Source: Gammaproteobacteria bacterium (GTDB taxonomy: Bacteria; Pseudomonadota; Gammaproteobacteria; Steroidobacterales; Steroidobacteraceae). Taken from it: a stretch of 64,000 bases of DNA. A model generated the notes under the pieces. It saw only the letters and a list, made by a program, of their open reading frames with translations. It was not told where the DNA came from and made no database searches. How positions within the stretch are numbered: the stretch's first letter is position 1; each line of letters starts with the position of its first letter. The stretch lies in assembly GCA_004297335.1 (NCBI GenBank), contig SCUD01000158.1, positions 54,605 through 118,604 on the forward strand, in the 5' to 3' direction. Position numbers and translations under genes: made by a program. Positions 23,681 through 36,569 of the stretch are shown in pieces.

Positions 23681-25107
23681 TCGATAACCCTCCAGTGCCC
23701 GCCTTTGTCCGGGCCGATACGCTCCAGGCGGCCGGATTCGCGAAGCGTGCGGATGGCGCGGTGGATTGTGAGCTCCGACTTTTGCAGACGCGCTGCGAGC
23801 TGCGGCACCGACAGGTTCGGGTCCTCGGCTAGTAGCCGCATTACCGCCGCTGGAGTCTTCCCTGTCGTTTTCCCTGTCGTTTTCCCTGTCGTTTTCCCTG
23901 TCGTTTCATGGGCGTCTGCCCCAGGCAACCCGAAAGTCACAACCACCGCCCCCGGCCGCAGCGAGACCACCGGAGGTTGGTGCCCCGCCTCGCGCATGAG
24001 CCGGGCGATCTTCAGGGTGCCTCGCCCCCAGGTCTCGATGATGCCGCGCCGGTAGAAGGTGCGGGCAATCATGGGATTCCAGGGCCTCGACTCGTGCTCG
24101 CGGAAGAGAGCCTCGGGCGTGAGGCCGAAGTGCAGGTCGCCGATCGAGATGATCTCCAGACGATCGTCGTAGAGCGCGACGCTCACCGAACCGCCGCCGA
24201 TTGCGTAGTCGCGGTGCACGAACGCGTTGGCCAGCGCCTCGCGCAGCGCCTCCACGGGCAGCAGCGGCGTATCTTCGCGCTCCATGCGTCCGGGGATGAT
24301 GCGTCCCGCGATGGGCAGCGACTCGATCAGGAATCGCTCCGCGCGGCGCATCAGGGCGAAGGCGTTGCCGTGGAACTGGCGATTGTCGAGGAACTCGTCG
24401 CGAGTAACGCCCTTGAACCGGGCCACCTTTAGCAGCAGCTGCGGGAAATCCGGCAGAGGTTCTTGATCCCTGCAGAACAACACCACGGCGGCGCGCGAAA
24501 CGCGGCTGCCCTCGACCAGCAACCCCAGCCCCCGCAGGATCTCCAGCGGTTCGCGCGTGCCGGGATCGTCGATGCGGCCGCGGCGGATGGATTCCTCCAG
24601 CGTCAGCACCATCTCGCGATGGTCGAGCCGGGAAGCATCCCATCCCGCGGCGGGCCGGTTCTCCCAGCGTTCGATGGCGTGCATCTCCTCCAGCAGCAGC
24701 CGCTGGTAGGTCTCGCGCGGCATGGTCCGTGTGGTGTTCAGCACGCGTTCGTACGCAACGCCGCGAAAGGACACCGGCACCCGCGCGCTGCGCGCCACGG
24801 TCAGCACGAGCACCTCGCGCCCCGCATCGACGGGCACCCGTTCAACCAGAGGGAACAGCGGCGGCTCGAAGCCCTGAAACGCCTGCGCCAGATCCTGCAG
24901 CGTCCGATCGCCGACGCTCTGGCCGATCAGCTTGCCGGACGGCGTCACCCCGAAAAGTACCCGTCCACCCAGACCGTTCGCGAAGGCGCAGAGCGTGCGG
25001 CAGGCGCGGTCCTTCTCGGCGGTGGATTTCTTGAACTCCAGCGACTCGGACTCGCCGGCGGCGGCCAGGGCGGCGGTGTCGACGACGGACCTAGTGAAGG
25101 TGGTCAT
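23677..25107 (-). CDS. AlbA_2/AAA_4-type regulator with C-terminal winged helix
   Basis: The 476-residue protein carries the AlbA_2 domain at about 18-130 (ESLEFKKSTAEK, LCAFANGLGGRVLFGV), an HATPase-like region at about 290-400 (REALANAFVHRDYAIGGGSV, RPWNPMIARTFYRRGIIETWGRGT), a linker of four TGKT repeats, and a winged helix (LSVPQLAARLQKSELTIHRAI). Proteins of this layout are predicted ATP-binding transcriptional regulators common near restriction systems. The start at 25107 overlaps the preceding DUF4143 stop. An in-frame start at 25152 would overlap it far more. The first ~16 residues, TFTRSVVDTAALA, resemble the HsdR start. Confidence 0.87.
   Translation of the reverse strand: MTTFTRSVVDTAALAAAGESESLEFKKSTAEKDRACRTLCAFANGLGGRVLFGVTPSGKLIGQSVGDRTLQDLAQAFQGFEPPLFPLVERVPVDAGREVLVLTVARSARVPVSFRGVAYERVLNTTRTMPRETYQRLLLEEMHAIERWENRPAAGWDASRLDHREMVLTLEESIRRGRIDDPGTREPLEILRGLGLLVEGSRVSRAAVVLFCRDQEPLPDFPQLLLKVARFKGVTRDEFLDNRQFHGNAFALMRRAERFLIESLPIAGRIIPGRMEREDTPLLPVEALREALANAFVHRDYAIGGGSVSVALYDDRLEIISIGDLHFGLTPEALFREHESRPWNPMIARTFYRRGIIETWGRGTLKIARLMREAGHQPPVVSLRPGAVVVTFGLPGADAHETTGKTTGKTTGKTTGKTPAAVMRLLAEDPNLSVPQLAARLQKSELTIHRAIRTLRESGRLERIGPDKGGHWRVIE
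23858..23905 (-). repeat. Four perfect 12-base tandem repeats
   Basis: The unit TTCCCTGTCGTT (plus strand) is repeated four times without change and encodes the T-G-K-T linker repeats of the AlbA_2 regulator. Because the unit is a multiple of three, copy-number change would alter linker length and not the reading frame. Confidence 0.9.
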
Positions 25108-26369
25108 AGCCTGGCCTTCCTCCCTCCGGATCGTTTCCCGCTCCAGCTCCACAGCGCCTCTACCGGCAGGGCGAAGAGCCTGGCGCCAAACGGCACGATC
25201 TCGGAGCCAGTGTACAGCACGATGCCGCGGTGGAAGCGCTGCCCGACAATCCCGGCAAGCGCACGCAGGCCTTTGAAATCCGCGGCAGAAACCGTCGCCG
25301 CGCTCTTGACCTCGATGCCCACCAGCGCCCCGCTACGCCTCTCCAGCACGAGGTCCACCTCGTCGCCCTCGTGAGCGCGAAAGTGGTACAGCGCGGGTGG
25401 GTCCGCGCTCCATCCCGATTGCTTGACCAGTTCCATGGCGACGAAGCTCTCGAGGAGGCCCCCGAGCAGGGTGCGATCCCGGGCCAGCCGTGTGTCGTCT
25501 ATCCCCATCAGGTGCGCGGCAAGACCCGTGTCTGTGAGCACGACCTTCGGCGTCTTGACCAGCCGCTTGCCGACGTTGGCGTGCCAGGGCGGCAGCAACC
25601 GGACGAGGAACACCATCTCGAGCAGCGCGAAGTAACGCTTCAGCGTCGACTGCGGCAAGCCGGTACCGCGCGACAGGTCCGCATAGTTGAGCTGCGCCAT
25701 CGGCCGCGACGCCAGCAGGGCGAGCAGGCGCGGCAGTTCGGTCAGGCCCTCGATGCGAGCCAGGTCGCGCACGTCGCGCTGAAGGATCGTGGTGACATAG
25801 GCATCGAACCAGGCACGGCGCCGCTCAGCCGACTTGATCGGCACCGCTTCCGGGTAGCCGCCACGCAGCACGCGGTCGGTCAGGCGCGCCGATGACGAAG
25901 ACTGGACGAGCACCGGCGGCGCGTCACCGAATGCCGCGTCGATGAACCCCTCCACGGCACCCTCGATCTCGCCCTGCGAGAACGGCCACAGCGACACAAT
26001 CTCCATACGCCCGGCGAGGGACTCCGCGACCCGCGGCACCAGCAGCACGTTGGCCGACCCAGTGAGTAAGAAGCGGCCCGGGGTGCGCCTGCGATCCACG
26101 GCCGCCTTGATGGCGAGCAGCAGCTCGGGTGCGCGCTGCACCTCATCCACCACCAGCGGCTGCGCGGAACCTGCGAGAAAGCCCGCCGCATCGTTGCGCG
26201 CCGCGGCCAGCATCGTCAGATCGTCCAGCGTGATGTAGCGCGCACCGGACTCCTCCGCCACGGCGCGCACCAGCGTGGTCTTGCCCGACTGCCGCACGCC
26301 GTGCAGCAGCACGACCGGACGGTCGGCGAGCGCGGTATGCAGCCGGGCGGCGGCATGGCGGGTGAGCAT
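25104..26369 (-). CDS. AAA ATPase with DUF4143 domain (second copy)
   Basis: From the ATG at 26369 the protein is 421 residues. Walker A lies in LLHGVRQSGKTTLV, Walker B in PLVVDEVQRAPELL, the sensor in FLLTGSANVLL, and the DUF4143 region has SFVAMELVKQ, YHFRAHEGDEVDLVLE and VGIEVKSA, again with a possible PD-(D/E)xK-like core (E-V-D ... E-V-K). It shares architecture, not close sequence, with the copy at 13946-15112. It overlaps the AlbA_2 regulator by four bases. A promoter at 26376-26404 would start transcription right at the ATG. The function is unknown. Confidence 0.87.
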   Translation of the reverse strand: MLTRHAAARLHTALADRPVVLLHGVRQSGKTTLVRAVAEESGARYITLDDLTMLAAARNDAAGFLAGSAQPLVVDEVQRAPELLLAIKAAVDRRRTPGRFLLTGSANVLLVPRVAESLAGRMEIVSLWPFSQGEIEGAVEGFIDAAFGDAPPVLVQSSSSARLTDRVLRGGYPEAVPIKSAERRRAWFDAYVTTILQRDVRDLARIEGLTELPRLLALLASRPMAQLNYADLSRGTGLPQSTLKRYFALLEMVFLVRLLPPWHANVGKRLVKTPKVVLTDTGLAAHLMGIDDTRLARDRTLLGGLLESFVAMELVKQSGWSADPPALYHFRAHEGDEVDLVLERRSGALVGIEVKSAATVSAADFKGLRALAGIVGQRFHRGIVLYTGSEIVPFGARLFALPVEALWSWSGKRSGGRKARL

Positions 26370-26375
26370 AGGGGC

Positions 26376-26404
26376 AGTATGGTCAGAAACTGGCTGATAA
26401 TCAA
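26376..26404 (-). promoter_or_regulatory. Candidate promoter for second DUF4143 gene
   Basis: TTGATT (26399-26404) and CATACT (26376-26381) are 17 bases apart on the minus strand in a locally AT-rich gap. The predicted start is about 26369, the ATG itself, implying a leaderless message. This agrees with the lack of a ribosome binding site there. Confidence 0.4.
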
Positions 26405-26420
26405 CCACCAAATGGTCGAT

Positions 26421-27461
26421 TTACACTCGCTGCGGCCCCGCGAGCATGTTCATCACCAGCCGGATCATCACTTCCTTGTCCGCCGGTGCCGACTCGGCGA
26501 CGAGCAGCGCCAGCGCCGCCAGCCCCACATCGTTGATCACGGCCTCGCGGTTGCGGAACAGCCGGCCATTACGGTTCAGGAAGTCCACGAACAGGAACGA
26601 GCCGATGCGCTTGTTGCCGTCGGAGAAAGGATGATTCTTGATGACGAAATAAAGCAGGTGCGCCGCCTTCGACTCGATGGTCGGATAGGCAGGCTCGCCG
26701 AACACGGTCTGATCGAGATTGCCGAGCAGCGCAGCCAGGCCGTCCTCGCGCTCGCGGCCGAAGAGATCGGCGGCCTCGCCGCGCGCGAGCAGATCGGCTT
26801 TGAGCCGGGCGATGGCGGCGCCCGCCTCGTCCGCGGCCAGCAGCACACCGCCCGGGTGGCCCTTCGGCTCGGCGAGCAGCCCCTCGTCGTAACGCTGCAG
26901 CAGCAGGAAGGTCTGCGTGTAGCGGGCGATGACATCGACGAGCCCGCGCCCCTGGTCCGTGGTCAGCGCCTCGCCGGCTGCTGCCTTGCGCACCAGGGCA
27001 AGTGCGGCCTCCAGCTCCGCAGCGTTCTGCGCGAAGCGCTGCCGGTCGAGGGTGTAGCCCTTCACCAGGTGCTCGCGCAGTGTGCGGGTGGCCCAGATGC
27101 GGAATTGAGTGCCGCGGCGGGATTTCACGCGGTAGCCGACGGAGATGATCACGTCGAGGTTGAAGTGGTCGACCTGGTAGGTCCTACCGTCGGCGGCAGT
27201 ATGTGCAAATTTTGCACATACTGCCCCCGGGTCCAGCTCACCCTCCTTGAAGACATTGCGGATGTGCTTGGTGACCACGGAGCGCTCCCGCCCGAACAGC
27301 TCGGCGATCTGCTCCTGGCTGAGCCAAACAGTCTCGCGCTCCAGCCGCACATCCACCCGGATCTCGCCGCCCGGGGCTTCGTAAACGACAATCTCGCCGC
27401 CCGGCGGCCCGGCAAGCAGCGGGCCGGGCAGCAGGTCAACAAGCTCCTGGGAAGGCATCAT
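26421..27461 (-). CDS. RhuM-Fic fusion protein
   Basis: The 346-residue protein joins a RhuM-type N-terminal DNA-binding region (WLSQEQIAELFGRERSVVTKHI at 46-67, HFNLDVIISVGYRVKSRRG at 99-117) to a Fic/Doc domain whose active-site loop reads HPFSDGNKRIGS at 277-288. Fic enzymes transfer AMP or another phosphate-containing group to target proteins, and the H, D, N and R of the core motif are all present. It lies 44 bases downstream of higA and probably shares its transcript. The start at 27461 (tandem ATGs) was preferred because a longer frame runs into higA. A perfect palindrome overlaps codons 80-89. Confidence 0.9.
   Translation of the reverse strand: MMPSQELVDLLPGPLLAGPPGGEIVVYEAPGGEIRVDVRLERETVWLSQEQIAELFGRERSVVTKHIRNVFKEGELDPGAVCAKFAHTAADGRTYQVDHFNLDVIISVGYRVKSRRGTQFRIWATRTLREHLVKGYTLDRQRFAQNAAELEAALALVRKAAAGEALTTDQGRGLVDVIARYTQTFLLLQRYDEGLLAEPKGHPGGVLLAADEAGAAIARLKADLLARGEAADLFGREREDGLAALLGNLDQTVFGEPAYPTIESKAAHLLYFVIKNHPFSDGNKRIGSFLFVDFLNRNGRLFRNREAVINDVGLAALALLVAESAPADKEVMIRLVMNMLAGPQRV
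27195..27225. repeat. Perfect 31-base palindrome inside the RhuM-Fic gene
   Basis: Arms GGCAGTATGTGCAAA (27195-27209) and TTTGCACATACTGCC (27211-27225) are exact reverse complements around a single central base. It encodes AVCAKFAHTA in a conserved segment of the RhuM region. A perfect dyad of this size is very unlikely by chance. Confidence 0.9.
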
Positions 27462-27505
27462 AGTTGGGGTGGACGCTGGAACCGTAAGCGAGCCAGTGGC
27501 GGCGA

Positions 27506-27844
27506 TCAACGGTGGCGCGCGGCAGTGTCCGCCGGGCCGCCCTGTCCGGATGCACGCGCCGTCCACGGCCTGATTTGCTTCACGATTGCGCCAAGTTCCC
27601 TTTCGGCGACCTCCGTGTCGTGGGCCGCCTGGGCTCGTAACCAGTACCCGTTCGTCAGGCCAAAGAAGCGACAGAGTCTGAGATCGGTGTCAGCGCTGAT
27701 GGTGCGCTTGCCCGCGACTATCTCGCTGATGCGCTGTGCCGGCACCTTGATCTCCTTGGCCAGGCGGTACTGGGTGATGCCCATGGGGATCAGAAACTCC
27801 TCCAACAGGAGTTCACCAGGAGTAACGGGATGGAGCTTGCTCAT
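27506..27844 (-). CDS. higA: HigA-type antitoxin
   Basis: The 112-residue protein starts at 27844 (MSKLHPVTPGELLLEEFL), the normal HigA/VapI beginning, and carries a helix-turn-helix (ITQYRLAKEIKVPAQRISEIVAGKRTIS). It should bind and neutralise HigB and repress the operon. It begins 11 bases after the higB stop. The C-terminus after residue ~90 (TARASGQGGPADTAARHR) is longer than usual and low in complexity. The toxin-first order is typical of HigBA. Confidence 0.93.
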   Translation of the reverse strand: MSKLHPVTPGELLLEEFLIPMGITQYRLAKEIKVPAQRISEIVAGKRTISADTDLRLCRFFGLTNGYWLRAQAAHDTEVAERELGAIVKQIRPWTARASGQGGPADTAARHR

Positions 27845-27855
27845 GACTAAACGCC

Positions 27856-28134
27856 TCAATGGTAATCAACGATCTCCACGTCTTCTGCGCTGGAGTCAGC
27901 CCAACGAAAGCAGACGCGCCATTGATCGTTGATGCGTATGCTGTATTCGCCGTGTCGCTTGCCTTTCAAGGCCTCAAGGCGATTGCCCGGGGGTACGCGC
28001 AAGTCTTCCAAGCGGGTAGCGATCTCGAGCTGCCGGAGTTTGCGCCGGGCAACTGCCTCGATGTTGACGAAGCGCTTTACGCGCGTACCCTCGGCAAGGG
28101 CCGCAGTGTCGTTGCAACGGAACGACCGAATCAT
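27856..28134 (-). CDS. higB: HigB-type mRNA interferase toxin
   Basis: The 92-residue protein of the RelE superfamily has KLRQLEIATRLEDLRVPPGNRLEAL, then GEYSIRINDQWRVCFRW, and ends VEIVDYH, all standard for ribosome-dependent HigB toxins that cut mRNA in the A site. The start is the ATG at 28134 (MIRSFRCNDTAALAEG). The basic and aromatic catalytic residues are intact. Upstream is an imperfect dyad (28138-28180). The gene is the first at this edge of the island, 126 bases from lptE. Confidence 0.93.
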   Translation of the reverse strand: MIRSFRCNDTAALAEGTRVKRFVNIEAVARRKLRQLEIATRLEDLRVPPGNRLEALKGKRHGEYSIRINDQWRVCFRWADSSAEDVEIVDYH

Positions 28135-28137
28135 GGC

Positions 28138-28180
28138 GCATAGTAACGCTACGCGTGCATAACGACAAGCGTGACTATGC
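28138..28180 (-). promoter_or_regulatory. higBA operator and overlapping promoter
   Basis: Inverted arms GCATAGTAACGCT (28138-28150) and AGCGTGACTATGC (28168-28180) match at 12 of 13 positions over a 17-base spacer. A candidate promoter, TTGTCG (28163-28168) and TACTAT (28140-28145) with 17-base spacing on the minus strand, lies within the dyad, so antitoxin binding would block it. Transcription would start at about the higB ATG. Confidence 0.55.
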
Positions 28181-28260
28181 ATCCAGCGGCCAGTCAGTCT
28201 GGACACCCGCGCCCGCAGAGTGCGGTCAGGTAAGGAGGTCCGCGAATGGGTCCGCAGGCG

Positions 28261-28736
28261 TCAGAGTGCCGCCAGCCGCTGCAGCACAAGGCCGGCCAGT
28301 TCCTCCGCGAGCGCCACGCGCAGCGACTGCTCCTCCTGCTCGCTGGCCAGCAGCGCGGCCTCCTTGTAGAGGTAGTCGCGGCTCAGCGTCAGGCTCTGCG
28401 GTGCAAGCAGTTCGCGGCCTCCGGCGGCCACCGAGTACTCAATGGTGTAATAGACCTCGTACTCGCCCGGTGTGTTGCGTGCCGACACCGACAGCAGCTC
28501 GCGCCCGGTCTCGTCGCGCCGGATGCGGATCACCGCAGTCGCGCTCGCGACATTGGACGCCGGCCGCGCGCCCGAGGCCCGCAGCCGCGCGACGAGCGCG
28601 GCATAAAGCGGCGTGTAGTGGTCGCTGGCCTCGACCCAGGGCGTGGCGAGTACGGCCGGCAGCGGCTGCCGGCCCTGCAGGTGAAAGCCGCAGCCGGACA
28701 GGGCGAGAAGCGCGAACAGAGCGAGCCGGAGACGCA

Positions 28737-28737
<1 letters not shown>
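28261..28737 (-). CDS. lptE: LPS-assembly lipoprotein LptE
   Basis: The 158-residue outer-membrane lipoprotein plugs the LptD barrel and helps insert lipopolysaccharide. A signal peptide ends in the lipobox L13-S-G-C16, followed by GFHLQG, the LptE signature. EVYYTIEYSV and LTLSRDYLYKEAALLASEQEEQSL follow the family pattern. It overlaps leuS by one base (TGATG). Its usual downstream neighbour holA is missing here and found at 7426, beyond the island. Confidence 0.95.
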
Positions 28738-32857
<4,120 letters not shown>

Positions 32858-33712
32858 TCAGCCGCTGTCCGGTTCGCCGGCGTGCAGCGGCACCGCTGCT
32901 GGCGCGGTGACCCGCAACTGGTCGATACGCCGGCGATCCGCGCGCAGTACCCGGAATTCGTAGCCTTCGAGGGTCACGGTCTCGCCGCGCCGCGGCAGGC
33001 GCCCGAATTCGCGCATCACCAGGCCGCCGATCGTGTCGTACTCCTCCTCGCTGAAGTGCGTGGCGAAGTAGTCGTTGAACTCGGTGATCGGAGTCAGCGC
33101 CAGCACCGTGAACTGCCGCTCGCCCTCGCGGCGGATGGTCTGGTCCTCGACGATGTCGTACTCGTCGGCGATCTCGCCGACGATCTCCTCGATCACATCC
33201 TCGATGGTCACGAGGCCCGACACGCCGCCGTACTCGTCGACGACGATCGCCATGTGCTTGCGGCTGGCGCGGAATTCCTTGAGCAGCACGTTCAGGCGCT
33301 TGCTCTCCGGGACGAAGGCCGTCGGCCGGACATACTCGCGGATCGCGAGCGGTCCGCTGCGGCCCTGGGCATAGCCGCGCAGCAGGTCCTTGGCCAGCAG
33401 GATACCCACGACCTGGTCGCGATCGTCGCCGATCACCGGGAAGCGTGAATGCCCCGATTCGACGACCAGCTGCAGGGATTCCTCCGGCGGTGCATCGCGC
33501 TCGAGCACGATCATGCGTGATCGCGGCACCATGATGTCGCGCACCTGCAGGTCGACGACGTCGAGCACCCCCTCGATCATCGCCAGCGCATCGGCATCGA
33601 GCACGCCGCGCCGGGTCGCGTCGCGCAGCAGTTCCACCAGTTCGCCGCGGTCGCGCGGATCCACCTGGACCGTGCGCCGCCACCACTCGCGCAGGGCTGC
33701 CGGGATGCGCAT
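32858..33712 (-). CDS. ybeX: CorC/YbeX CBS-domain protein
   Basis: The 284-residue cytoplasmic protein has paired CBS domains (about 60-180; VRDIMVPRSRMIVLE, GHSRFPVIGDD, HMAIVVDEYGGVSGLVTIEDV) and a C-terminal CorC/HlyC transporter-associated domain (about 200-275). It is linked to magnesium/cobalt efflux and to ribosome metabolism. The start at 33712 (MRIPAALREWW) lies four bases after ybeY. A longer frame overlaps ybeY. The order ybeZ-ybeY-ybeX-lnt is conserved. Confidence 0.95.
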   Translation of the reverse strand: MRIPAALREWWRRTVQVDPRDRGELVELLRDATRRGVLDADALAMIEGVLDVVDLQVRDIMVPRSRMIVLERDAPPEESLQLVVESGHSRFPVIGDDRDQVVGILLAKDLLRGYAQGRSGPLAIREYVRPTAFVPESKRLNVLLKEFRASRKHMAIVVDEYGGVSGLVTIEDVIEEIVGEIADEYDIVEDQTIRREGERQFTVLALTPITEFNDYFATHFSEEEYDTIGGLVMREFGRLPRRGETVTLEGYEFRVLRADRRRIDQLRVTAPAAVPLHAGEPDSG

Positions 33713-33716
33713 GGCC

Positions 33717-34163
33717 TCAGCCACCGTAGGGATCGGCGTAGCCGAGCCGGGCGAGCAGCATGCGCTCGCGTCGTTCCATGCGCTGCGCATCCGGCTCGCG
33801 CGCGTGGTCGAAACCGAGCAGGTGCAGGGTGCCGTGGATCACCAGATGCGCCCAGTGTGCGCGCAGCGGCTTGTGCTGCGCCCCGGCCTCACTGGCGACC
33901 AGCGGCGCGCAGACGACGAGATCGCCGAGCAGCCGGTGATGCGGGCCCGGCTCCGGTGATACCGGGAACGACAGCACGTTGGTCGCGGCATCGTGGCCCC
34001 GGTAGCGCCGGTTCAGCGCCCGGCTCTCGGCCCGGTCGACGATGCGGATGCCAAGTTCGCCGCGGCGCCGGCCGGCCGCGAGCCGCGCCCAGGCGCGCAG
34101 CGGTCCCGGTCCCGGGGCCCAGGGCTTGCGCGTGCGGTAGCGCAGCACGACTTCGAGGCTCAC
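33717..34163 (-). CDS. ybeY: Endoribonuclease YbeY
   Basis: The 148-residue zinc endoribonuclease acts in 16S rRNA 3'-end maturation and ribosome quality control. The metal site is [14 protein letters not shown], with three histidines, near residue 115, and the upstream family segment [17 protein letters not shown] is present. It overlaps the PhoH-like gene stop-start by four bases. Confidence 0.97.
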   Translation of the reverse strand: MSLEVVLRYRTRKPWAPGPGPLRAWARLAAGRRRGELGIRIVDRAESRALNRRYRGHDAATNVLSFPVSPEPGPHHRLLGDLVVCAPLVASEAGAQHKPLRAHWAHLVIHGTLHLLGFDHAREPDAQRMERRERMLLARLGYADPYGG

Positions 34164-35113
34164 GGCGCGCTCCCGCCGCCCGACCGCTCGTAGGCCTCGA
34201 CGATGCTCTGCACCAGCGGGTGGCGCACGACGTCGCGCGCAGTGAAGCGCGTAACCGCGATCCCAGGCACCCCGGCCAGCACCTCGAGTGCGTGGCGCAG
34301 GCCGGACTGGCGGTGCGCCGGCAGGTCGGTCTGCGTGATGTCGCCGGTCACGACGGCACGCGAGCCGAAGCCGATGCGCGTCAGGAACATCTTGATCTGC
34401 TCGACGGTGGTGTTCTGCGCCTCATCGAGGATGATGAAGGCCTCGTTCAGCGTGCGCCCGCGCATGAACGCGAGCGGCGCGATCTCGATGATGTTGCGCT
34501 CGATCAACCGCCCGACCCGATCGAAGCCGATCATCTCATAGAGCGCGTCATACATCGGCCGCAGGTACGGGTCCACCTTCTGCGACAGGTCACCGGGCAG
34601 GAAGCCGAGGCGCTCGCCGGCCTCGACCGCCGGGCGCACCAGCACGATGCGCCGCACCTGGTCGCGCTGCAGCGCCTCGACCGCGCAGGCGACGGCGAGG
34701 TAGGTCTTGCCGGTGCCGGCCGGCCCGACGCCGAAGGTCAGGTCGTTCGAGCGCATGTGCTGCAGGTATTGCTGTTGATTCGGCCCGCGCCCGCGCACGC
34801 GTCCGCGCAGCGTCTGCACCGCCAGTTCGTCGTCGGCAGGCTCCCCGCCCATGCCTGCCTCCTGGATCGCGAGGTGCACGTCCTCCGGCGTCATGGTACC
34901 TGAGCCGGCACGGTCGAACAGCCGGCGCAGCACCGCGGCGCCCGCCTCCGCATTCTTGCCCTGCAGCGCGAAGCGTCCGGCGCGGCGGCGGATCTCGAGG
35001 CCCAGCCGGCCCTCGATCTGGCGCAGGTGCTCGTCCAGCGGGCCGCAGACGGCGGCGAGCCGGGCGTTGCCGGCATCCGGGAAGTCCACCACCGCTTCGG
35101 CAGCGGTACTCAA
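34160..35113 (-). CDS. ybeZ: PhoH-like ATPase YbeZ
   Basis: The 317-residue protein has Walker A in [15 protein letters not shown] near residue 125, [18 protein letters not shown], and Walker B in [15 protein letters not shown], the standard PhoH family pattern of a predicted RNA-associated ATPase that works with YbeY. It overlaps miaB and ybeY by four bases each. Confidence 0.96.
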   Translation of the reverse strand: MSTAAEAVVDFPDAGNARLAAVCGPLDEHLRQIEGRLGLEIRRRAGRFALQGKNAEAGAAVLRRLFDRAGSGTMTPEDVHLAIQEAGMGGEPADDELAVQTLRGRVRGRGPNQQQYLQHMRSNDLTFGVGPAGTGKTYLAVACAVEALQRDQVRRIVLVRPAVEAGERLGFLPGDLSQKVDPYLRPMYDALYEMIGFDRVGRLIERNIIEIAPLAFMRGRTLNEAFIILDEAQNTTVEQIKMFLTRIGFGSRAVVTGDITQTDLPAHRQSGLRHALEVLAGVPGIAVTRFTARDVVRHPLVQSIVEAYERSGGGSAP

Positions 35114-36435
35114 GCAACCAGCCGGCCGCGCAGGGAATTCCGCAGCGCTTCGGTGATCTGCACGTCGGCAAAGCGATTGACGAGCCCCACGGGTCCGTCG
35201 AAATTGACCCAGCGCATGTTGCCGGTGCGCCCGGCGAGTTGGCGCGGATCGCGCCGCGCCGGCCGCTCGACCAGCACCCGCTGGACGCTGCCGACCATGT
35301 GCTCGCTGATCTGGCGGGCCTGCCCGTCGAGGCGCTGCTGCAGCCGGGCGAGCCGCTCGAGCGCAACCTCGCGGGGCACCGCGCCTGGCAGGCTCGCCGC
35401 CGGCGTGCCGGGACGCGGGCTGTAGACGAAGCTGAAGGACTGGTCGAAGCCGACCGCGGCGATCAGCTCCATCGTCTGGCGGAAGTCATCCTCGGTCTCA
35501 CCAGGAAAACCGACGATGAAGTCCGAGCTCAGGCTGAGCCCGGGCCGCACCGCACGCAGCCGCCGCACCTTCTGCCGGTATTCGAGCTGCGTGTAGCCAC
35601 GCTTCATCAGCGCGAGGATGCGATCCGAGCCGCTCTGCACCGGCAGGTGCAGGTAGTCGGCGAGCTTCGGCACCTCGGCATAGGCCGCGACCAGCGCGTC
35701 GGTGAACTCGAGCGGGTGCGAGGTGGTGAAGCGGATGCGCTCGAGTGCCTGGAGGCGCGCCAGGTGCCGGATCAGCGTCGCCAGGTCGCCATGGCCGCCC
35801 CCGGGCATCGCGCCGCGCCAGGCGTTGACGTTCTGGCCGAGCAGCGTCACCTCGCGCACTCCGCCGCTGAGCTGCTGCTCCACTTCGGCCAGCACCTGCG
35901 AGAACGGACGGCTGACTTCTTCGCCGCGCGTGTAGGGCACGACGCAGAAGCTGCAATAACGGCTGCAGCCTTCCATGATTGATACGAATGCGGTGGCCCC
36001 GGTCGCGCGCGGCTCCGGCAGCCGGTCGAACTTCTCGATCTCCGGAAAGGACACATCCACCTGCGCGCGGCCGCTGGCGCGCAGGTCCTCGATCATCCGC
36101 GGCAGGCGGTGGATGGTCTGCGGGCCGAACACGAGGTCGACGAACGGGGCCCGCTCCAGGATGCCCTCGCCTTCCTGGCTGGCGACGCAGCCGCCGACGC
36201 CGATCACGATCCCGGGCCGGCGCTCCTTGATCTGGCGCCAGCGCCCCAGCTGCGAGAACACCTTCTCCTGGGCCTTCTCGCGCACCGAGCAGGTGTTGAG
36301 CAGCAGGACATCGGCCAGCTCCGGATCCGCGGTCATCTCGAGGCCGGACCGCTCGCGCAGCACGTCGGCCATGCGCGCCGAGTCGTACTCGTTCATCTGG
36401 CAACCGAAGGTCGCGATATGGAGCCGCCCGGCCAT
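35110..36435 (-). CDS. miaB: tRNA-2-methylthio-N6-dimethylallyladenosine synthase MiaB
   Basis: The 441-residue radical SAM methylthiotransferase modifies A37 of tRNAs reading UNN codons. The sulfur-insertion cluster ligands are C12, C49 and C83, and the radical SAM cluster is C157-x3-C161-x2-C164 (CSRYCSFC). A C-terminal TRAM domain spans about 375-440. It is the first gene of the long minus-strand operon running to lptE. The 135 bases upstream hold a TATAAA at about 36552-36557 on the minus strand but no convincing -35. Confidence 0.97.
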   Translation of the reverse strand: MAGRLHIATFGCQMNEYDSARMADVLRERSGLEMTADPELADVLLLNTCSVREKAQEKVFSQLGRWRQIKERRPGIVIGVGGCVASQEGEGILERAPFVDLVFGPQTIHRLPRMIEDLRASGRAQVDVSFPEIEKFDRLPEPRATGATAFVSIMEGCSRYCSFCVVPYTRGEEVSRPFSQVLAEVEQQLSGGVREVTLLGQNVNAWRGAMPGGGHGDLATLIRHLARLQALERIRFTTSHPLEFTDALVAAYAEVPKLADYLHLPVQSGSDRILALMKRGYTQLEYRQKVRRLRAVRPGLSLSSDFIVGFPGETEDDFRQTMELIAAVGFDQSFSFVYSPRPGTPAASLPGAVPREVALERLARLQQRLDGQARQISEHMVGSVQRVLVERPARRDPRQLAGRTGNMRWVNFDGPVGLVNRFADVQITEALRNSLRGRLVA

Positions 36436-36569
36436 ACGGTGCTGTCTGCGCCCTCGCAGCGAAAAAGGGCGCCTAGGGTACCGGTTTTGGCCGCCGGTAT
36501 GAAGCCGCCTGCAGCGCGGCCCGGAGCCGGTAGCTCAACCTAACTGATTGTTTATACTTGCATTTCAGC

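Noticed and set aside
23858..23905. Tandem repeat considered as part of a CRISPR array
   Set aside because: Units are contiguous 12-mers without spacers and lie in a coding linker.
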